Of a stretch of DNA of 64,000 nucleotides, positions 53,107 to 61,927 are shown in pieces. This stretch comes from Actinomadura craniellae (GTDB lineage Bacteria > Actinomycetota > Actinomycetes > Streptosporangiales > Streptosporangiaceae), in NCBI RefSeq assembly GCF_003289645.1, contig NZ_QLYX01000006.1:310001-374000 (forward strand), read 5' to 3'. The notes below the pieces were generated by a model. The model saw nothing but the letters and a program-made list of their open reading frames with translations. It did no database searches and was not told where the DNA came from. Positions within the stretch are counted from its first letter, which is position 1. Each line of letters begins with the position of its first letter. The position numbers were made by a program, and so were the translations under genes.

Positions 53107-53775
53107 TCAGCGTCCGATGTCGCGGACCAGGTCCAGCGCCAGCAGCAGGTCCAGATGGATGAAGGTCTCCAGCTTCGCCCCGTCCGGTACCTCCGGATCC
53201 GCCGCCAGGCGGTCGAGCACCGCCAGGGCGCCCCGGACGTCGAGGTCGTCGAAGAGCGCCGCCGTGGCCTCGTCCGCGTACGCCCGGTGCATCGGCCGGC
53301 CGGGGGAGCGGGCCCAGCCGGCGACCAGGCCGCGCAGCCGGCGCAGTTCGGCGTCGGCGTCGGGCAGCACCGTCCCGCCCAGGTCGAGCGGGTCGCGGTA
53401 GGGGACCCGCAGCATCGCCAGCCGCACGCTCAGCGGGTCGAGCCCGTCCGGCACGGTGCCGGGGCCGGTCGCCGGCCGGACGCCCAGGAAGGCGCCGGCC
53501 GGAGGCGGCTCGCCGCCGTGCTCGGCCACGTGGAGTTCGGCCGAGGCGCCGGCACCGAGGTCGGGCGGGCGGACGTTGAGCTCGTCGAGGTCCCGCTCGG
53601 GCGCCGAAGAGCCAGCGCAATACAGCCGGACCTCGCGCCGGGTGCGTCCGGCCACCCGGCGCAGCAGGTCACCGACCACGTGGGTGCGCGGCGCCGGGCC
53701 GTGCACCCGGATCCGCAGCGGTCCGGAGGGGACGGGTTCGGCCTGGCCGGTGCGCGCGTCGTGGATCCGCAGCAT
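53107..53775 (-). CDS. degenerate cysteinyl-tRNA synthetase-like protein
   Basis: A 222-residue protein whose start MLRIHDARTGQAEPV matches the beginning of cysteinyl-tRNA synthetases and whose C-terminal half (LDPLSVRLAMLRVPYRDPL, YADEATAALFDDLDVRGAL) matches the helical region that follows their catalytic core. HIGH and KMSKS motifs and the zinc-binding Cys are missing, and the length is less than half of CysS. Aminoacylation is therefore unlikely. A remnant or repurposed protein are both possible. Reading frame and codon use are normal, so it is not an obvious pseudogene. Confidence 0.6.
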   Translation of the reverse strand: MLRIHDARTGQAEPVPSGPLRIRVHGPAPRTHVVGDLLRRVAGRTRREVRLYCAGSSAPERDLDELNVRPPDLGAGASAELHVAEHGGEPPPAGAFLGVRPATGPGTVPDGLDPLSVRLAMLRVPYRDPLDLGGTVLPDADAELRRLRGLVAGWARSPGRPMHRAYADEATAALFDDLDVRGALAVLDRLAADPEVPDGAKLETFIHLDLLLALDLVRDIGR

Positions 53776-53785
53776 GTCTTCCAGG

Positions 53786-54880
53786 CTAGTCGGCGGACTT
53801 GCGGGGACCCGGCGGGCGCTTCTTGGTGGGGTGCCGGAGCGGGGTGAAGGCCCAGGTCATCTTGGGTTCCAGCGCCCAGCGCATGGTCTTGACGACGGGC
53901 TTGGTGCACAGCACGGTGCCGATCACCAGGGCCGCCGCGGACATGGCGAGCACCCCGGGCACCGTGTGCATCCACTCCAGGTCGTAGGCGTCCACCAGGA
54001 GCAGCCCGCGGGTGTAGAAGCCGTGCAGCAGGTACGCGTACAGCGTGGTGGTGCCCAGCGCGGTGAACCAGTGCTGCCCGGTCGGCACGATCGCCAGGAA
54101 GGCGGCCACCAGCGCGGTCGCGGCGACCAGCATGGCGAACCGCATCAGCGTGCCGGTGACGTTGTCGACGTTCAGGTCGTCGTGCCCGCTGCGCCAGAAC
54201 ACCCACTCCATGGCCATGCGCCGGCCCAGGGTGCAGGCGAACACGAAGCCGCCGAGGAGGGTCAGTACGCCGGCGATCCGGGCGCGCCGTGTCTTGAGAA
54301 GTTCGAAGTGCTCCGGCCGCAGCATCAGGCCGAGCACGTAGAAGGGGACGAGCCCGAACACCCGGTGCATGTCCAGGGTGCTGGGCAGCTCGCCCATGTA
54401 GGACAGCAGCGAGATCGCCACCGCGACGGCGAGCGGCCAGCGGATCTGCTGCCAGACGGGGGTCGACAGCCGCCACAGGAACAGCGCCAGCAGGAACCAC
54501 GTCAGGTAGTACGGGTCGAGCAGGCTGATCCGCAGCGGGTTCCCGCCGACCAGCGCGTCGTAGGTCGAGTAGGCGACCTCGAAGACCACGTAGGGGACGC
54601 CGAGGTTGGTGATGAGCTTGCGGGCCTTGCCGCCGGAGAAGGTGAAGTTCCGCGAGAAGTAGCCGGTGACCACGATGAACAGCGGCATGTGGAACATGTA
54701 CACGAACAGGTAGAGGCCCCGGGCGAGCGGGACGTCCTTCAGGTAGGCGATGGAGTGGCCCACCACCACCAGCAGGATCGCCAGGAACTTGGCGTTGTCG
54801 AAGAACGGGTCGCGGGACCGCGTGGCGGGCGGGGGAACCGTCGGACGTATCGCGGCGGTGCCGGGAAGCGTGTCTGCCAT
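53786..54880 (-). CDS. membrane acyltransferase family 3 protein
   Basis: A 364-residue protein with about ten helices. The first segment FFDNAKFLAILLVVVGHSIAYL contains the conserved His of acyltransferase family 3, and FVYMFHMPLFIVVTGYFSRNF follows with the second motif. Such enzymes O-acylate sugars or lipids in the envelope. Basic C-terminal tail. It lies 10 bases upstream of the CysS-like gene on the same strand. Confidence 0.85.
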   Translation of the reverse strand: MADTLPGTAAIRPTVPPPATRSRDPFFDNAKFLAILLVVVGHSIAYLKDVPLARGLYLFVYMFHMPLFIVVTGYFSRNFTFSGGKARKLITNLGVPYVVFEVAYSTYDALVGGNPLRISLLDPYYLTWFLLALFLWRLSTPVWQQIRWPLAVAVAISLLSYMGELPSTLDMHRVFGLVPFYVLGLMLRPEHFELLKTRRARIAGVLTLLGGFVFACTLGRRMAMEWVFWRSGHDDLNVDNVTGTLMRFAMLVAATALVAAFLAIVPTGQHWFTALGTTTLYAYLLHGFYTRGLLLVDAYDLEWMHTVPGVLAMSAAALVIGTVLCTKPVVKTMRWALEPKMTWAFTPLRHPTKKRPPGPRKSAD

Positions 54881-54914
54881 GGTGCGGGGCCTCGGGGTTC
54901 GGGTCGGGAAGCGC

Positions 54915-55727
54915 TTAGAGCGCGCCCGGCTGGCCGGGCTGGTAGGGCTCGCCGGGGGGCATGGCGGTGCGGTCGGCCTTGCGCACCGCGGCGAACCGCA
55001 GCCGTACGTAGTCGGCGACCCAGCCCGACTCCCGGCGCAGTGCGGGGGCGGCCAGGTCGTTGATCCGGCCGAGTAGCGGGTCGACCAGTTCGGGCGGTAC
55101 CTCGGCCAGCGGCTTGGCGGCGAACACCCGGACCCAGTCGGCGGCGCCGTTGGGCCCCTCGGTCATCCGGGTGGGCCGGTCGGCGTACTCCAGCAGCCGC
55201 ACGGTGAAGCCGCCCTCCTCCAGCCTGGTCGCGTATTCGGCCGGGCTCGGAAAGTACCAGGGCAGCTCGGGTTCGCCCAGCCCGAACACGCGCCAGGCGG
55301 TCTGCATGGCGACGATCAGTTCGGCGCAGTTGCCCGCGCCGCCCATCTCGGCCACGAACCGGCCGCCGGGCCGCAGTGCCGCGTGCACGTGTGCGATCAC
55401 CGCGTCGGGGTCGCGGGTCATCCAGTGCAGGGCGGCGTTGGAGGCGACGGCGTCGTACCGTTCGGCGACGGTGAAGTCGTGGGCGTCGCCGACGGCGAAC
55501 GACAGGTTCGAGTGCCGTGACGTCGCCTGAGCGATCATCTCCGGCGACCCGTCGATGCCCAGTACCTCGGCACCGCGCTCGGCTATCTCGGCGGAGAACG
55601 AGCCCGTCCCGCAGCCCAGGTCGATGACGCGCTCACCCGGTTGCGGATCGAGCAGGTCGACCAGCGGAGCGCCGTGTGCGGTGACGTACCCGAAGGCGGA
55701 GTCGTACGTCGCAACGGCCCAATTCAC
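54915..55727 (-). CDS. SAM-dependent methyltransferase
   Basis: A 270-residue class I methyltransferase: VIDLGCGTGSFSAEIA (SAM-binding loop), VLGIDGSPEMI and NAALHWMTRDPDAVIA, a pattern found in trans-aconitate methyltransferase-like enzymes. C-terminal helical cap. Substrate unknown. Divergent from the next gene across 95 bases. Confidence 0.85.
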   Translation of the reverse strand: MNWAVATYDSAFGYVTAHGAPLVDLLDPQPGERVIDLGCGTGSFSAEIAERGAEVLGIDGSPEMIAQATSRHSNLSFAVGDAHDFTVAERYDAVASNAALHWMTRDPDAVIAHVHAALRPGGRFVAEMGGAGNCAELIVAMQTAWRVFGLGEPELPWYFPSPAEYATRLEEGGFTVRLLEYADRPTRMTEGPNGAADWVRVFAAKPLAEVPPELVDPLLGRINDLAAPALRRESGWVADYVRLRFAAVRKADRTAMPPGEPYQPGQPGAL

Positions 55728-55822
55728 AGTCGTAACTTATCTGACAATCAACCCAGCTGAGGTGGGCTTGGAGTTCGTCGCCGCCGTAACGCCCGCTGGC
55801 CTGGCTGCGTACCGTTGGGCAT

Positions 55823-56569
55823 ATGGCCCAGCTACCGATCGTCCCCGCACCCCGGACCCTCGTCGCGCACTTCGTGGTGGTCGATCCTCGCAAACCCGCC
55901 CTGCCTGGGGCGTATCAGGAAATCGGCCCCGAACACCCCGTCATGCCCGACCCGGGAGTGCTCGCCCGGAGCGGTGCGGACCCCGCGGCGCTGACCCGGG
56001 CGGCCGCCTCCCGGCACCTGCTGGTGACCCGGTCGGGCCCGGCCGGCGGCGCCGCCCACCTGATCGTGGCCCGCGACGACGCGGCGGCACTGGCGGCGGC
56101 CACCGGCGGCGTGCTCCTGGACCCGGCGCTGGCCCGCTTCGCCGAGATCCCCGCCCGGGTCCGCCCGGCCATCCCGCTGCGCGCGGGTTCGGCCGCCCCC
56201 GCCGCCGTGCGGGCGTTCGTGCCGGGGGAGTGGATCCGGATCATGGGGACGCCGGCGGCGGACGGGCTGGCCCTGACCACCCTCGGCCTGACCCGGCTGG
56301 GCGCCCCCGAACTGCGCGTCGCGGGGCTGCCGCCGTACCTCGGCCAGGCCTGGGCCAGGCTGCTGCACACCCTGGCCGGGCTGCTCGTCCCGGCGCTGTG
56401 GCGTGACCCCGCCGCCCTGCCGGGCGAGTTCGTCCTCGACGGCGAGCCCGTCGGCCTGCGCTACGCCGACGGCGCCCTGACCCCCGTCCCGCCGCCCGGC
56501 TTCACCGGCGCGGAGCAGTCCTGGCGCACCCACCTTGCCACCGCGCTCTTCCCCGCCGCCCGGAGCTGA
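55823..56569 (+). CDS. conserved hypothetical protein
   Basis: A 248-residue soluble-looking protein, rich in Ala, Pro and Arg, without recognised domains. The N-terminus TLVAHFVVVDPRKPALPGAYQEIG and a C-terminal LDGEPVGLRYADGALTPVP are its more distinctive parts. TACCGT seven bases before the ATG may be the -10 of a leaderless transcript. No function can be given. Confidence 0.6.
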   Translation: MAQLPIVPAPRTLVAHFVVVDPRKPALPGAYQEIGPEHPVMPDPGVLARSGADPAALTRAAASRHLLVTRSGPAGGAAHLIVARDDAAALAAATGGVLLDPALARFAEIPARVRPAIPLRAGSAAPAAVRAFVPGEWIRIMGTPAADGLALTTLGLTRLGAPELRVAGLPPYLGQAWARLLHTLAGLLVPALWRDPAALPGEFVLDGEPVGLRYADGALTPVPPPGFTGAEQSWRTHLATALFPAARS

Positions 56570-56643
56570 CCAGGCCGGGTACCGGACCTACAGAAGGCGG
56601 TTCTAGAGTCTGGTTCTACATCGAGGCGCGAGGAGGTACGCGG

Positions 56644-57510
56644 GTGTCGTACAGCGAGATCGAGTACGAGGTCAGGGACGGGATCGCCACGATCACGATG
56701 AACCGGCCGGAGCGGCTCAACGCCTACACCTACGTGATGCGCGGCGAGATGATCGACGCGTTCGAGCGGATCGACGCCGACGACGACGTGCGCGTCGCGG
56801 TGGTGACCGGGGCCGGGCGGGCCTTCTGTGCCGGGGCCGACCTGGAGGGCGGCGGCGACACCTTCAACCGGGAGAAGCGCACCGAGATGTTCGGCGCCGA
56901 CCTGCTGGAGGACGGCACCCCCCGCGACGGCGGCGGCACGGTGGCGCTGCGCATCGCGCAGTGCCTCAAGCCGGTGATCGGCGCGATCAACGGGGCGGCG
57001 GTCGGCGTCGGCATCACGGTGACCCTGCCGATGGACATCCGGCTGGCGTCCGACAAGGCCAGGTTCGGCTTCGTGTTCGCCCGGCGCGGGATCGTGGCCG
57101 AAGCCGCCTCCAGCTGGTTCCTGCCGCGCGTCGTTGGCATCCAGCAGGCCATGGAGTGGGTGACCACCGGCCGGGTGTTCGACGCCGAGGAGGCCCGCGC
57201 GGGCGGGCTGGTCCTGCGCACCCACGCCCCGGACGACCTGCTGCCGGCCGCCTACGCGCTGGCCCGCGAGATCGCCGACAACACCTCCGCGATCTCGATC
57301 GCGGCGATCCGCCGGCTGATGTGGTCCGGCCTGTCCGCGACCACCCCCTGGGACGCCCACGTCGCCGACTCGCGGCTGATGGCCGCCCTGGGGCAGTCCG
57401 CCGACGCCGCCGAGGGCGTCACCTCGTTCCTGGAGAAGCGGGCCGCCGAGTTCCCGATGCGCGTCTCCACGGACCTCCCGGCCGAGGTCCCGGACTGGCC
57501 GCTGCGCTGA
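56644..57510 (+). CDS. enoyl-CoA hydratase/isomerase family protein
   Basis: A 288-residue crotonase-fold enzyme: ITMNRPERLNAYTYVM, VVTGAGRAFCAGADL (oxyanion hole), INGAAVGVGITVTLPMDIRLA and FVFARRGIVAEAASSWFLPRVVG with a catalytic Glu position. It likely acts in fatty-acid or branched-chain acyl-CoA breakdown. GTG start with GAGGAGG upstream. In the 70 bases before it GGTTCTA occurs twice, 12 bases apart, perhaps an operator. Confidence 0.9.
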   Translation: MSYSEIEYEVRDGIATITMNRPERLNAYTYVMRGEMIDAFERIDADDDVRVAVVTGAGRAFCAGADLEGGGDTFNREKRTEMFGADLLEDGTPRDGGGTVALRIAQCLKPVIGAINGAAVGVGITVTLPMDIRLASDKARFGFVFARRGIVAEAASSWFLPRVVGIQQAMEWVTTGRVFDAEEARAGGLVLRTHAPDDLLPAAYALAREIADNTSAISIAAIRRLMWSGLSATTPWDAHVADSRLMAALGQSADAAEGVTSFLEKRAAEFPMRVSTDLPAEVPDWPLR

Positions 57511-57654
57511 CCAGACCCCAGCCGGATCCGGGTGCTGTCATGCCCGGACCCTGACCGCGCCGTACACGAGGCCCGGATGCCGGGACGCCATGCCGTTCTG
57601 CGTCTATGGTGTCACGTTGGGTAACGGGGGTATTCAGGGCCGCGGGGGTGCAAG

Positions 57655-58470
57655 GTGAGGAAATCGCGGATCGGTGTGGTGGCGGCGCTGCTGGTGATCG
57701 CCGCCGTCTGCAGCGATCTGGCTTCGCCGCGGCCGACGGAGGGCCCGCCGCAGGCGGCGCCGCAGTCGCGCAAGCCCGTCCGGCCACCGGGGCCACCCCC
57801 CGTCGACTGCTCCATCGCCAGGTGCGTGGCGCTGACCTTCGACGACGGGCCCGGCGCGCACACCGAGCGGCTGCTGGGCATGCTGCGCGCCCGGAACGCC
57901 CGCGCCACGTTCTTCGTGCTCGGCCAGAACGTCGGGCTCTACCCGCAGGCGCTGCGCCGGGCCGTGGTCGACGGGCACGAGATCGCCAACCACAGCTGGT
58001 CGCATCCCAACCTCACCGGGCTGCCGGCCGACCGCGTCCGGACGGAGGTCGGGCGCACCCAGCGGGCGATCCTCCTGGCCAGCGGCCGGCCCTCGCTGCT
58101 CTTCCGGCCGCCGTACGGGGCCACCGACGCCACGGTGGGCCGGGCGTCCGGGCTGCCGCAGATCATGTGGAGCGTCGACACCCTCGACTGGATGCACCGT
58201 GACCGGGCGCGGGTCGCCCGGGTGGCGATCGGGCAGACGCGGCCCGGCGGGATCGTCCTGTTCCACGACATCCACAAGACGACGGTGGACGCGATCCCCG
58301 AGGTGCTGACCGGGCTCTCCCGCCGGGGCTACCGGTTCGTCACCGTCTCGGAACTCTTCCGGGGGAAGCCGCCGCTGCGTCCCGGCGTCCGCTACACCGA
58401 ACGCGACCCGCAGACCCCGACCCCGGCACCGACCCGCACGGCGACCGCGCGGCCGGTCCGGCACGGTTAG
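57655..58470 (+). CDS. secreted polysaccharide deacetylase (NodB domain)
   Basis: A 271-residue exported CE4 enzyme: signal or anchor (about 5-22), Pro-rich linker, then the NodB motifs TFDDGPG, HSWSHPNL (metal His pair), RPPYG, DTLDW and LFHDIH. It removes acetyl groups from peptidoglycan or chitin-like sugars. A Cys pair (VDCSIARC) precedes the first motif. Its last four bases overlap the convergent small gene. Confidence 0.9.
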   Translation: MRKSRIGVVAALLVIAAVCSDLASPRPTEGPPQAAPQSRKPVRPPGPPPVDCSIARCVALTFDDGPGAHTERLLGMLRARNARATFFVLGQNVGLYPQALRRAVVDGHEIANHSWSHPNLTGLPADRVRTEVGRTQRAILLASGRPSLLFRPPYGATDATVGRASGLPQIMWSVDTLDWMHRDRARVARVAIGQTRPGGIVLFHDIHKTTVDAIPEVLTGLSRRGYRFVTVSELFRGKPPLRPGVRYTERDPQTPTPAPTRTATARPVRHG

Positions 58471-58676
58471 CGGCGGGCCGGGGGAGCCGGAGGGACGACC
58501 TTGCCCGCCACGATGATGCCGCGCGGGACCTCGACGGTCTCGCCGGTGCGGCGGCGTATCCTGAGGACGTCGTCCTGCCACGATTCGAGGACACCGACGA
58601 CATCGCTGTACTCTCCGGAGGGCAGGCGCCGACGGAGCGAGACCCGCTGCCCAACGTCCGCTTCGGTGACGCTCAT
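58467..58676 (-). CDS. stand-alone SH3-like domain (N-terminus of Rv0428c-type acetyltransferases)
   Basis: A 69-residue protein starting MSVTEADVGQRVSLRRRLP and ending GIIVAGKVVPPAPPARR. The sequence matches the N-terminal SH3-like domain of actinobacterial GNAT proteins of the Rv0428c type, which normally lie beside the ferredoxin-dapC pair; here the acetyltransferase part is absent. The ATG at 58676 is preferred over an upstream TTG (58763) by homology. Confidence 0.65.
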   Translation of the reverse strand: MSVTEADVGQRVSLRRRLPSGEYSDVVGVLESWQDDVLRIRRRTGETVEVPRGIIVAGKVVPPAPPARR

Positions 58677-58819
58677 CACCAGCCGTGCAACGAATCGGCC
58701 GGACAAGTGGCGACCCCCGTGTCGTATGAGCCTGCTGACAGTCGCAATACTAGGTGTCGACAAGCTTGCGGTGAGCCGTGGCGTACGGCGGGGCCGGAGG
58801 ATTCGAGAGGAGTCATGAC

Positions 58820-59146
58820 GTGACCTACGTCATTGCGCAGCCCTGTGTGGACCTGCTCGACAAGGCATGCATCGAGGAGTGCCCCGTCGACTGCATTTAC
58901 GAGGGACAGCGTCAGCTCTACATCCACCCTGACGAGTGCGTGGACTGCGGTGCGTGCGAGCCGGTCTGCCCGGTCGAGGCGATTTACTACGAGGACGACC
59001 TGCCTGACCAGTGGAAGGACTTCTACAAGGTCAACGTGGAGTTCTTCGACGACCTGGGTTCGCCGGGCGGTGCCTCCAAGGTCGGCAAGATCGAGAAGGA
59101 TCACGCGATCGTGGCCGCACTGCCCCCGCAGGAGCACGACGAGTGA
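58820..59146 (+). CDS. fdxA: 7Fe ferredoxin
   Basis: A 108-residue ferredoxin. The first Cys group (CVDLLDKACIEECPVDC) binds a 3Fe-4S cluster with part of the second; CVDCGACEPVCP binds the 4Fe-4S cluster. It carries electrons, typically to cytochrome P450s or reductases in actinomycetes (FdxC/FdxA type). GTG start with GAGAGGAG upstream. It precedes dapC as in many actinomycetes. Confidence 0.94.
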   Translation: MTYVIAQPCVDLLDKACIEECPVDCIYEGQRQLYIHPDECVDCGACEPVCPVEAIYYEDDLPDQWKDFYKVNVEFFDDLGSPGGASKVGKIEKDHAIVAALPPQEHDE

Positions 59147-59227
59147 CGTGACGTTCGAGGGCCGCGGTTCCGAAGTGCCGGGCCGCGGCCTCGCAGCGAA
59201 GGATGCGGTGAAGGACCCGGAGGCTCC

Positions 59228-60307
59228 ATGCTCGCCCTGCCCGACTTCCCGTGGGACCGGCTGGAGCCGTACAAGGAGAAGGCCCGCCTGCACCCCGGGG
59301 GGCTCGTCGACCTCTCGGTCGGCACCCCGGTCGACCCCACTCCGGAGGCGGTGCGCCGGGCGCTGAGCGAGGCGGCCGACGCGCCGGGCTACCCGCTCAC
59401 CTACGGCACCCCCCGGCTGCGCGAGGCGGTGGCGGGCTGGCTGCGCCGCAGGCTCGGCGTGCCGGGCGCCGACCCGGCCGCGGTGCTGCCGGTGATCGGC
59501 ACCAAGGAACTGGTCGCCTGGCTGCCCACCCTGCTCGGCGCGGGCCCGGGCGACAAGATCGCCTTCCCCGAACTCGCGTACCCGACGTACGACGTGGGCG
59601 CCCGGCTGGCGGGCGCGGAGCCCGTGGCCGTGGACGGGCTGCTGGCGCTCGGCCCGGACACCCCCAAGATCGTCTGGATCAACTCGCCGTCCAACCCCAC
59701 CGGCAAGGTGCTGCCCCGGGAGCACCTGCGCAAGGTCGTCGAGTGGGCGCGGGCGCGCGGCGCGCTCGTGGTCAGCGACGAGTGCTACATCGAACTGGGC
59801 TGGGAGAGCGAGCCGGTCTCGATCCTGCACCCCGACGTCTGCGGCGGTGGCCACGAGGGGCTGCTGGCGGTGAACTCGCTGTCCAAGCGGTCCAACCTGG
59901 CCGGCTACCGGGCCGGTTTCGTGACCGGCGACCCCGCGGTGGTACGGGAACTGCTGGCGGTGCGCAAGCACGCCGGGATGATCGTCCCCGCCCCGGTGCA
60001 GGCCGCCATGGCGGTGGCGCTCGACGACGACGCCCACGTCGAGGAGCAGCGTGAGCGGTACGCCCGGCGGCGGGCCGTGCTCCGCGCCGCGCTGGAGCGG
60101 CACGGGCTGCGCATCGACCACTCCGAGGCGTCGCTCTACCTGTGGGCCACCCGCGACGAGCCGTGCATGGACACCGTCGCCCACCTGGCCGGGCTGGGCA
60201 TCCTGGTGGCGCCGGGCGACTTCTACGGCCCCGCGGGCGCGCGGCACGTCCGGATCGCCTTCACCGCCACCGATGAGCGGGTGGCGGCGGCGGCCGGCCG
60301 CCTGTAG
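59228..60307 (+). CDS. dapC: succinyldiaminopimelate aminotransferase
   Basis: A 359-residue class I PLP aminotransferase for lysine and peptidoglycan synthesis. Start LALPDFPWDRLEPYKEKA is typical of actinobacterial DapC; WINSPSNPTGKV and the PLP Lys in NSLSKRSNLAGYRAGF follow, with the final Arg in HVRIAFTA. The ferredoxin-dapC order supports the name. Other class I enzymes are less likely. Confidence 0.9.
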   Translation: MLALPDFPWDRLEPYKEKARLHPGGLVDLSVGTPVDPTPEAVRRALSEAADAPGYPLTYGTPRLREAVAGWLRRRLGVPGADPAAVLPVIGTKELVAWLPTLLGAGPGDKIAFPELAYPTYDVGARLAGAEPVAVDGLLALGPDTPKIVWINSPSNPTGKVLPREHLRKVVEWARARGALVVSDECYIELGWESEPVSILHPDVCGGGHEGLLAVNSLSKRSNLAGYRAGFVTGDPAVVRELLAVRKHAGMIVPAPVQAAMAVALDDDAHVEEQRERYARRRAVLRAALERHGLRIDHSEASLYLWATRDEPCMDTVAHLAGLGILVAPGDFYGPAGARHVRIAFTATDERVAAAAGRL

Positions 60308-60423
60308 CGCTGTCGTAATCCTCTTGTGACCGTTGGTCGGGAACCTTCTGTGCCGTTGTTCGCCCTAAATCGCTAGGATCCGACGGGGTCGAAGCGAATT
60401 CGGGCGATAACAGGGGGTTGTGG

Positions 60424-61023
60424 ATGGTGAAGATCCTGCTCCTGCTGGTCCTCATCGCCCTGATCGTCCTCATCGTCCTCGTGCTGCGCGGCCGGCGCTC
60501 CACCGAGACCGCCGCCCCGTCCCGCCGGCCCGCCGACCCGTTCGGCGCCGCCGAGCAGACGGCCGGTGACCCCCGCGCGATCAAGGCGGGCGACATGGTC
60601 GAGTACCTGGGCGTCCGCTACTTCGTCCGCGGCTCGGTGCGGTTCCGCGAGGGCGGCTACACCTGGGACGAGCACCTGCTCGACGCCGACTCACCGGGCG
60701 GCGGCAAGGTCTGGATCTCGGTCGAGGAGGACCCCGACCTCGAAGTCGTCTGGTGGACCGAGATCGACGCCGGTGACCTCACGCCCGCCCGCCGCGAGCT
60801 GACCTGGGACGGCGTCGACTACCACCGCGAGGAGCACGGCACCGCCGGCTACCGCACCGAGGGCACCACCGGACTGGGCGCGGACGGCCGGGTCGAGTAC
60901 GCCGACTACGCGGCGCCCGGCGGCCGCTACCTCTCGTTCGAACGTTACGGCGACGGCCCGTGGGAGGCCGGCACGGGCGAGAAGGTGCCGGCCGGCACCC
61001 TGACCATCTACTCGGCGAGCTGA
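60424..61023 (+). CDS. DUF4178 membrane-anchored protein
   Basis: A 199-residue protein with an N-terminal helix (3-22) and a DUF4178 domain (about 55-195: GDMVEYLGVRYFVRGSVRF, WDEHLLDA, LEVVWWTEID). Function unknown. It opens a five-gene run (DUF4178, DUF2617, DUF4247, unknown, DUF350) before a spermidine-synthase-like gene, an order common to actinomycetes. TAGGAT at 60374 may be its -10 element. Confidence 0.8.
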   Translation: MVKILLLLVLIALIVLIVLVLRGRRSTETAAPSRRPADPFGAAEQTAGDPRAIKAGDMVEYLGVRYFVRGSVRFREGGYTWDEHLLDADSPGGGKVWISVEEDPDLEVVWWTEIDAGDLTPARRELTWDGVDYHREEHGTAGYRTEGTTGLGADGRVEYADYAAPGGRYLSFERYGDGPWEAGTGEKVPAGTLTIYSAS

Positions 61024-61025
61024 CC

Positions 61026-61526
61026 TTGCTGACCACGCTGCGGACCGCGTACGCCGACACCCGTGCCGACGCGCTGTCGTTCGCGCTCGGCCTGCCCCCG
61101 CTCGACGCGCTGGCCGTGCTGCCGCTGGAGTGCGCGGGGCACCCGGTGGAGCTCCGCCTGCTCGGCGCCTCGCACCAGGTGATCGTCGGCCCGGTCAGCG
61201 AGACGGTCGCCTGCCTGCCCGACCGGCCCGGACCGCTCCCCACGCAGGTGCGCGAGACCCTCGACGGCTGGTCGTACGCCTTCACCGCGACCGTGCGGAC
61301 CTACGGCGCCGCCGGGTTCGGCCCCGCGGTGGACGCGCTGTGCGCCCGGCTCGCCGGCCGCGACGACGCGCTCACCGGGACCTTCCCCGGTTCGCCGCAC
61401 GCCGTGACGGCGCTCGCCGTGGACCCCGGCCCGGCCGCCCGGCGGCTGGGCTGGCAGACCTGGCATGCCTATCCGCAGACCCGGGAGATCGTCATGACCC
61501 AGAGCCGGTTGGTGAGCGAGCCATGA
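61026..61526 (+). CDS. DUF2617 protein
   Basis: A 166-residue soluble protein. TTG start at 61026 gives the usual DUF2617 beginning (LTTLRTAYADTRADAL); it lies two bases after the previous stop. ASHQVIVGP and GWQTWHAYPQTREIV are characteristic segments. No activity is known for the family. It overlaps the next gene by four bases. Confidence 0.78.
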   Translation: MLTTLRTAYADTRADALSFALGLPPLDALAVLPLECAGHPVELRLLGASHQVIVGPVSETVACLPDRPGPLPTQVRETLDGWSYAFTATVRTYGAAGFGPAVDALCARLAGRDDALTGTFPGSPHAVTALAVDPGPAARRLGWQTWHAYPQTREIVMTQSRLVSEP

Positions 61527-61927
61527 AACGAGGTTTGATCGGGGGCGGCCTGCTGGCCGGTCTCGGCGCAGTCATCCTGGTGGGCGTGCTGGTCAGCAAC
61601 AGCACCTCCCCGCGGTCGTGGATCGCCGGGAAGTACACCAAGGTCAATGCGACCACCTTCCGCGCCGCGGCCCCGCCGGCCAAGGTGGCGGGCGAGATCG
61701 CACGGAAGTTCAAGCCGTCCGACCGGGTGTACGTCCCGGCCGGGGCGTTCCTGCGCTACCCCAAGGTGATGATCGCCGTGCTGCCCGACGGCCGCGGCAG
61801 CCGGATCTCGATCGAGACCCCCGATCGCGGTTACCGCAACCACCACTCCGCGGTGAGCGGGCGCTGGGGCGGTCCGGGCGGCCGGGCCTCGCTGTTCCGC
61901 GGCGGCGGCCCCGGGGAGGGCAAGTGA
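61523..61927 (+). CDS. DUF4247-like membrane protein
   Basis: A 134-residue protein with an N-terminal helix (about 5-25) and an exported domain ending in a Gly-rich tail. The segment SPRSWIAGKYTKV and the run of this cluster match DUF4247 proteins. Function unknown. Four-base overlaps on both sides. Confidence 0.68.
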   Translation: MKRGLIGGGLLAGLGAVILVGVLVSNSTSPRSWIAGKYTKVNATTFRAAAPPAKVAGEIARKFKPSDRVYVPAGAFLRYPKVMIAVLPDGRGSRISIETPDRGYRNHHSAVSGRWGGPGGRASLFRGGGPGEGK

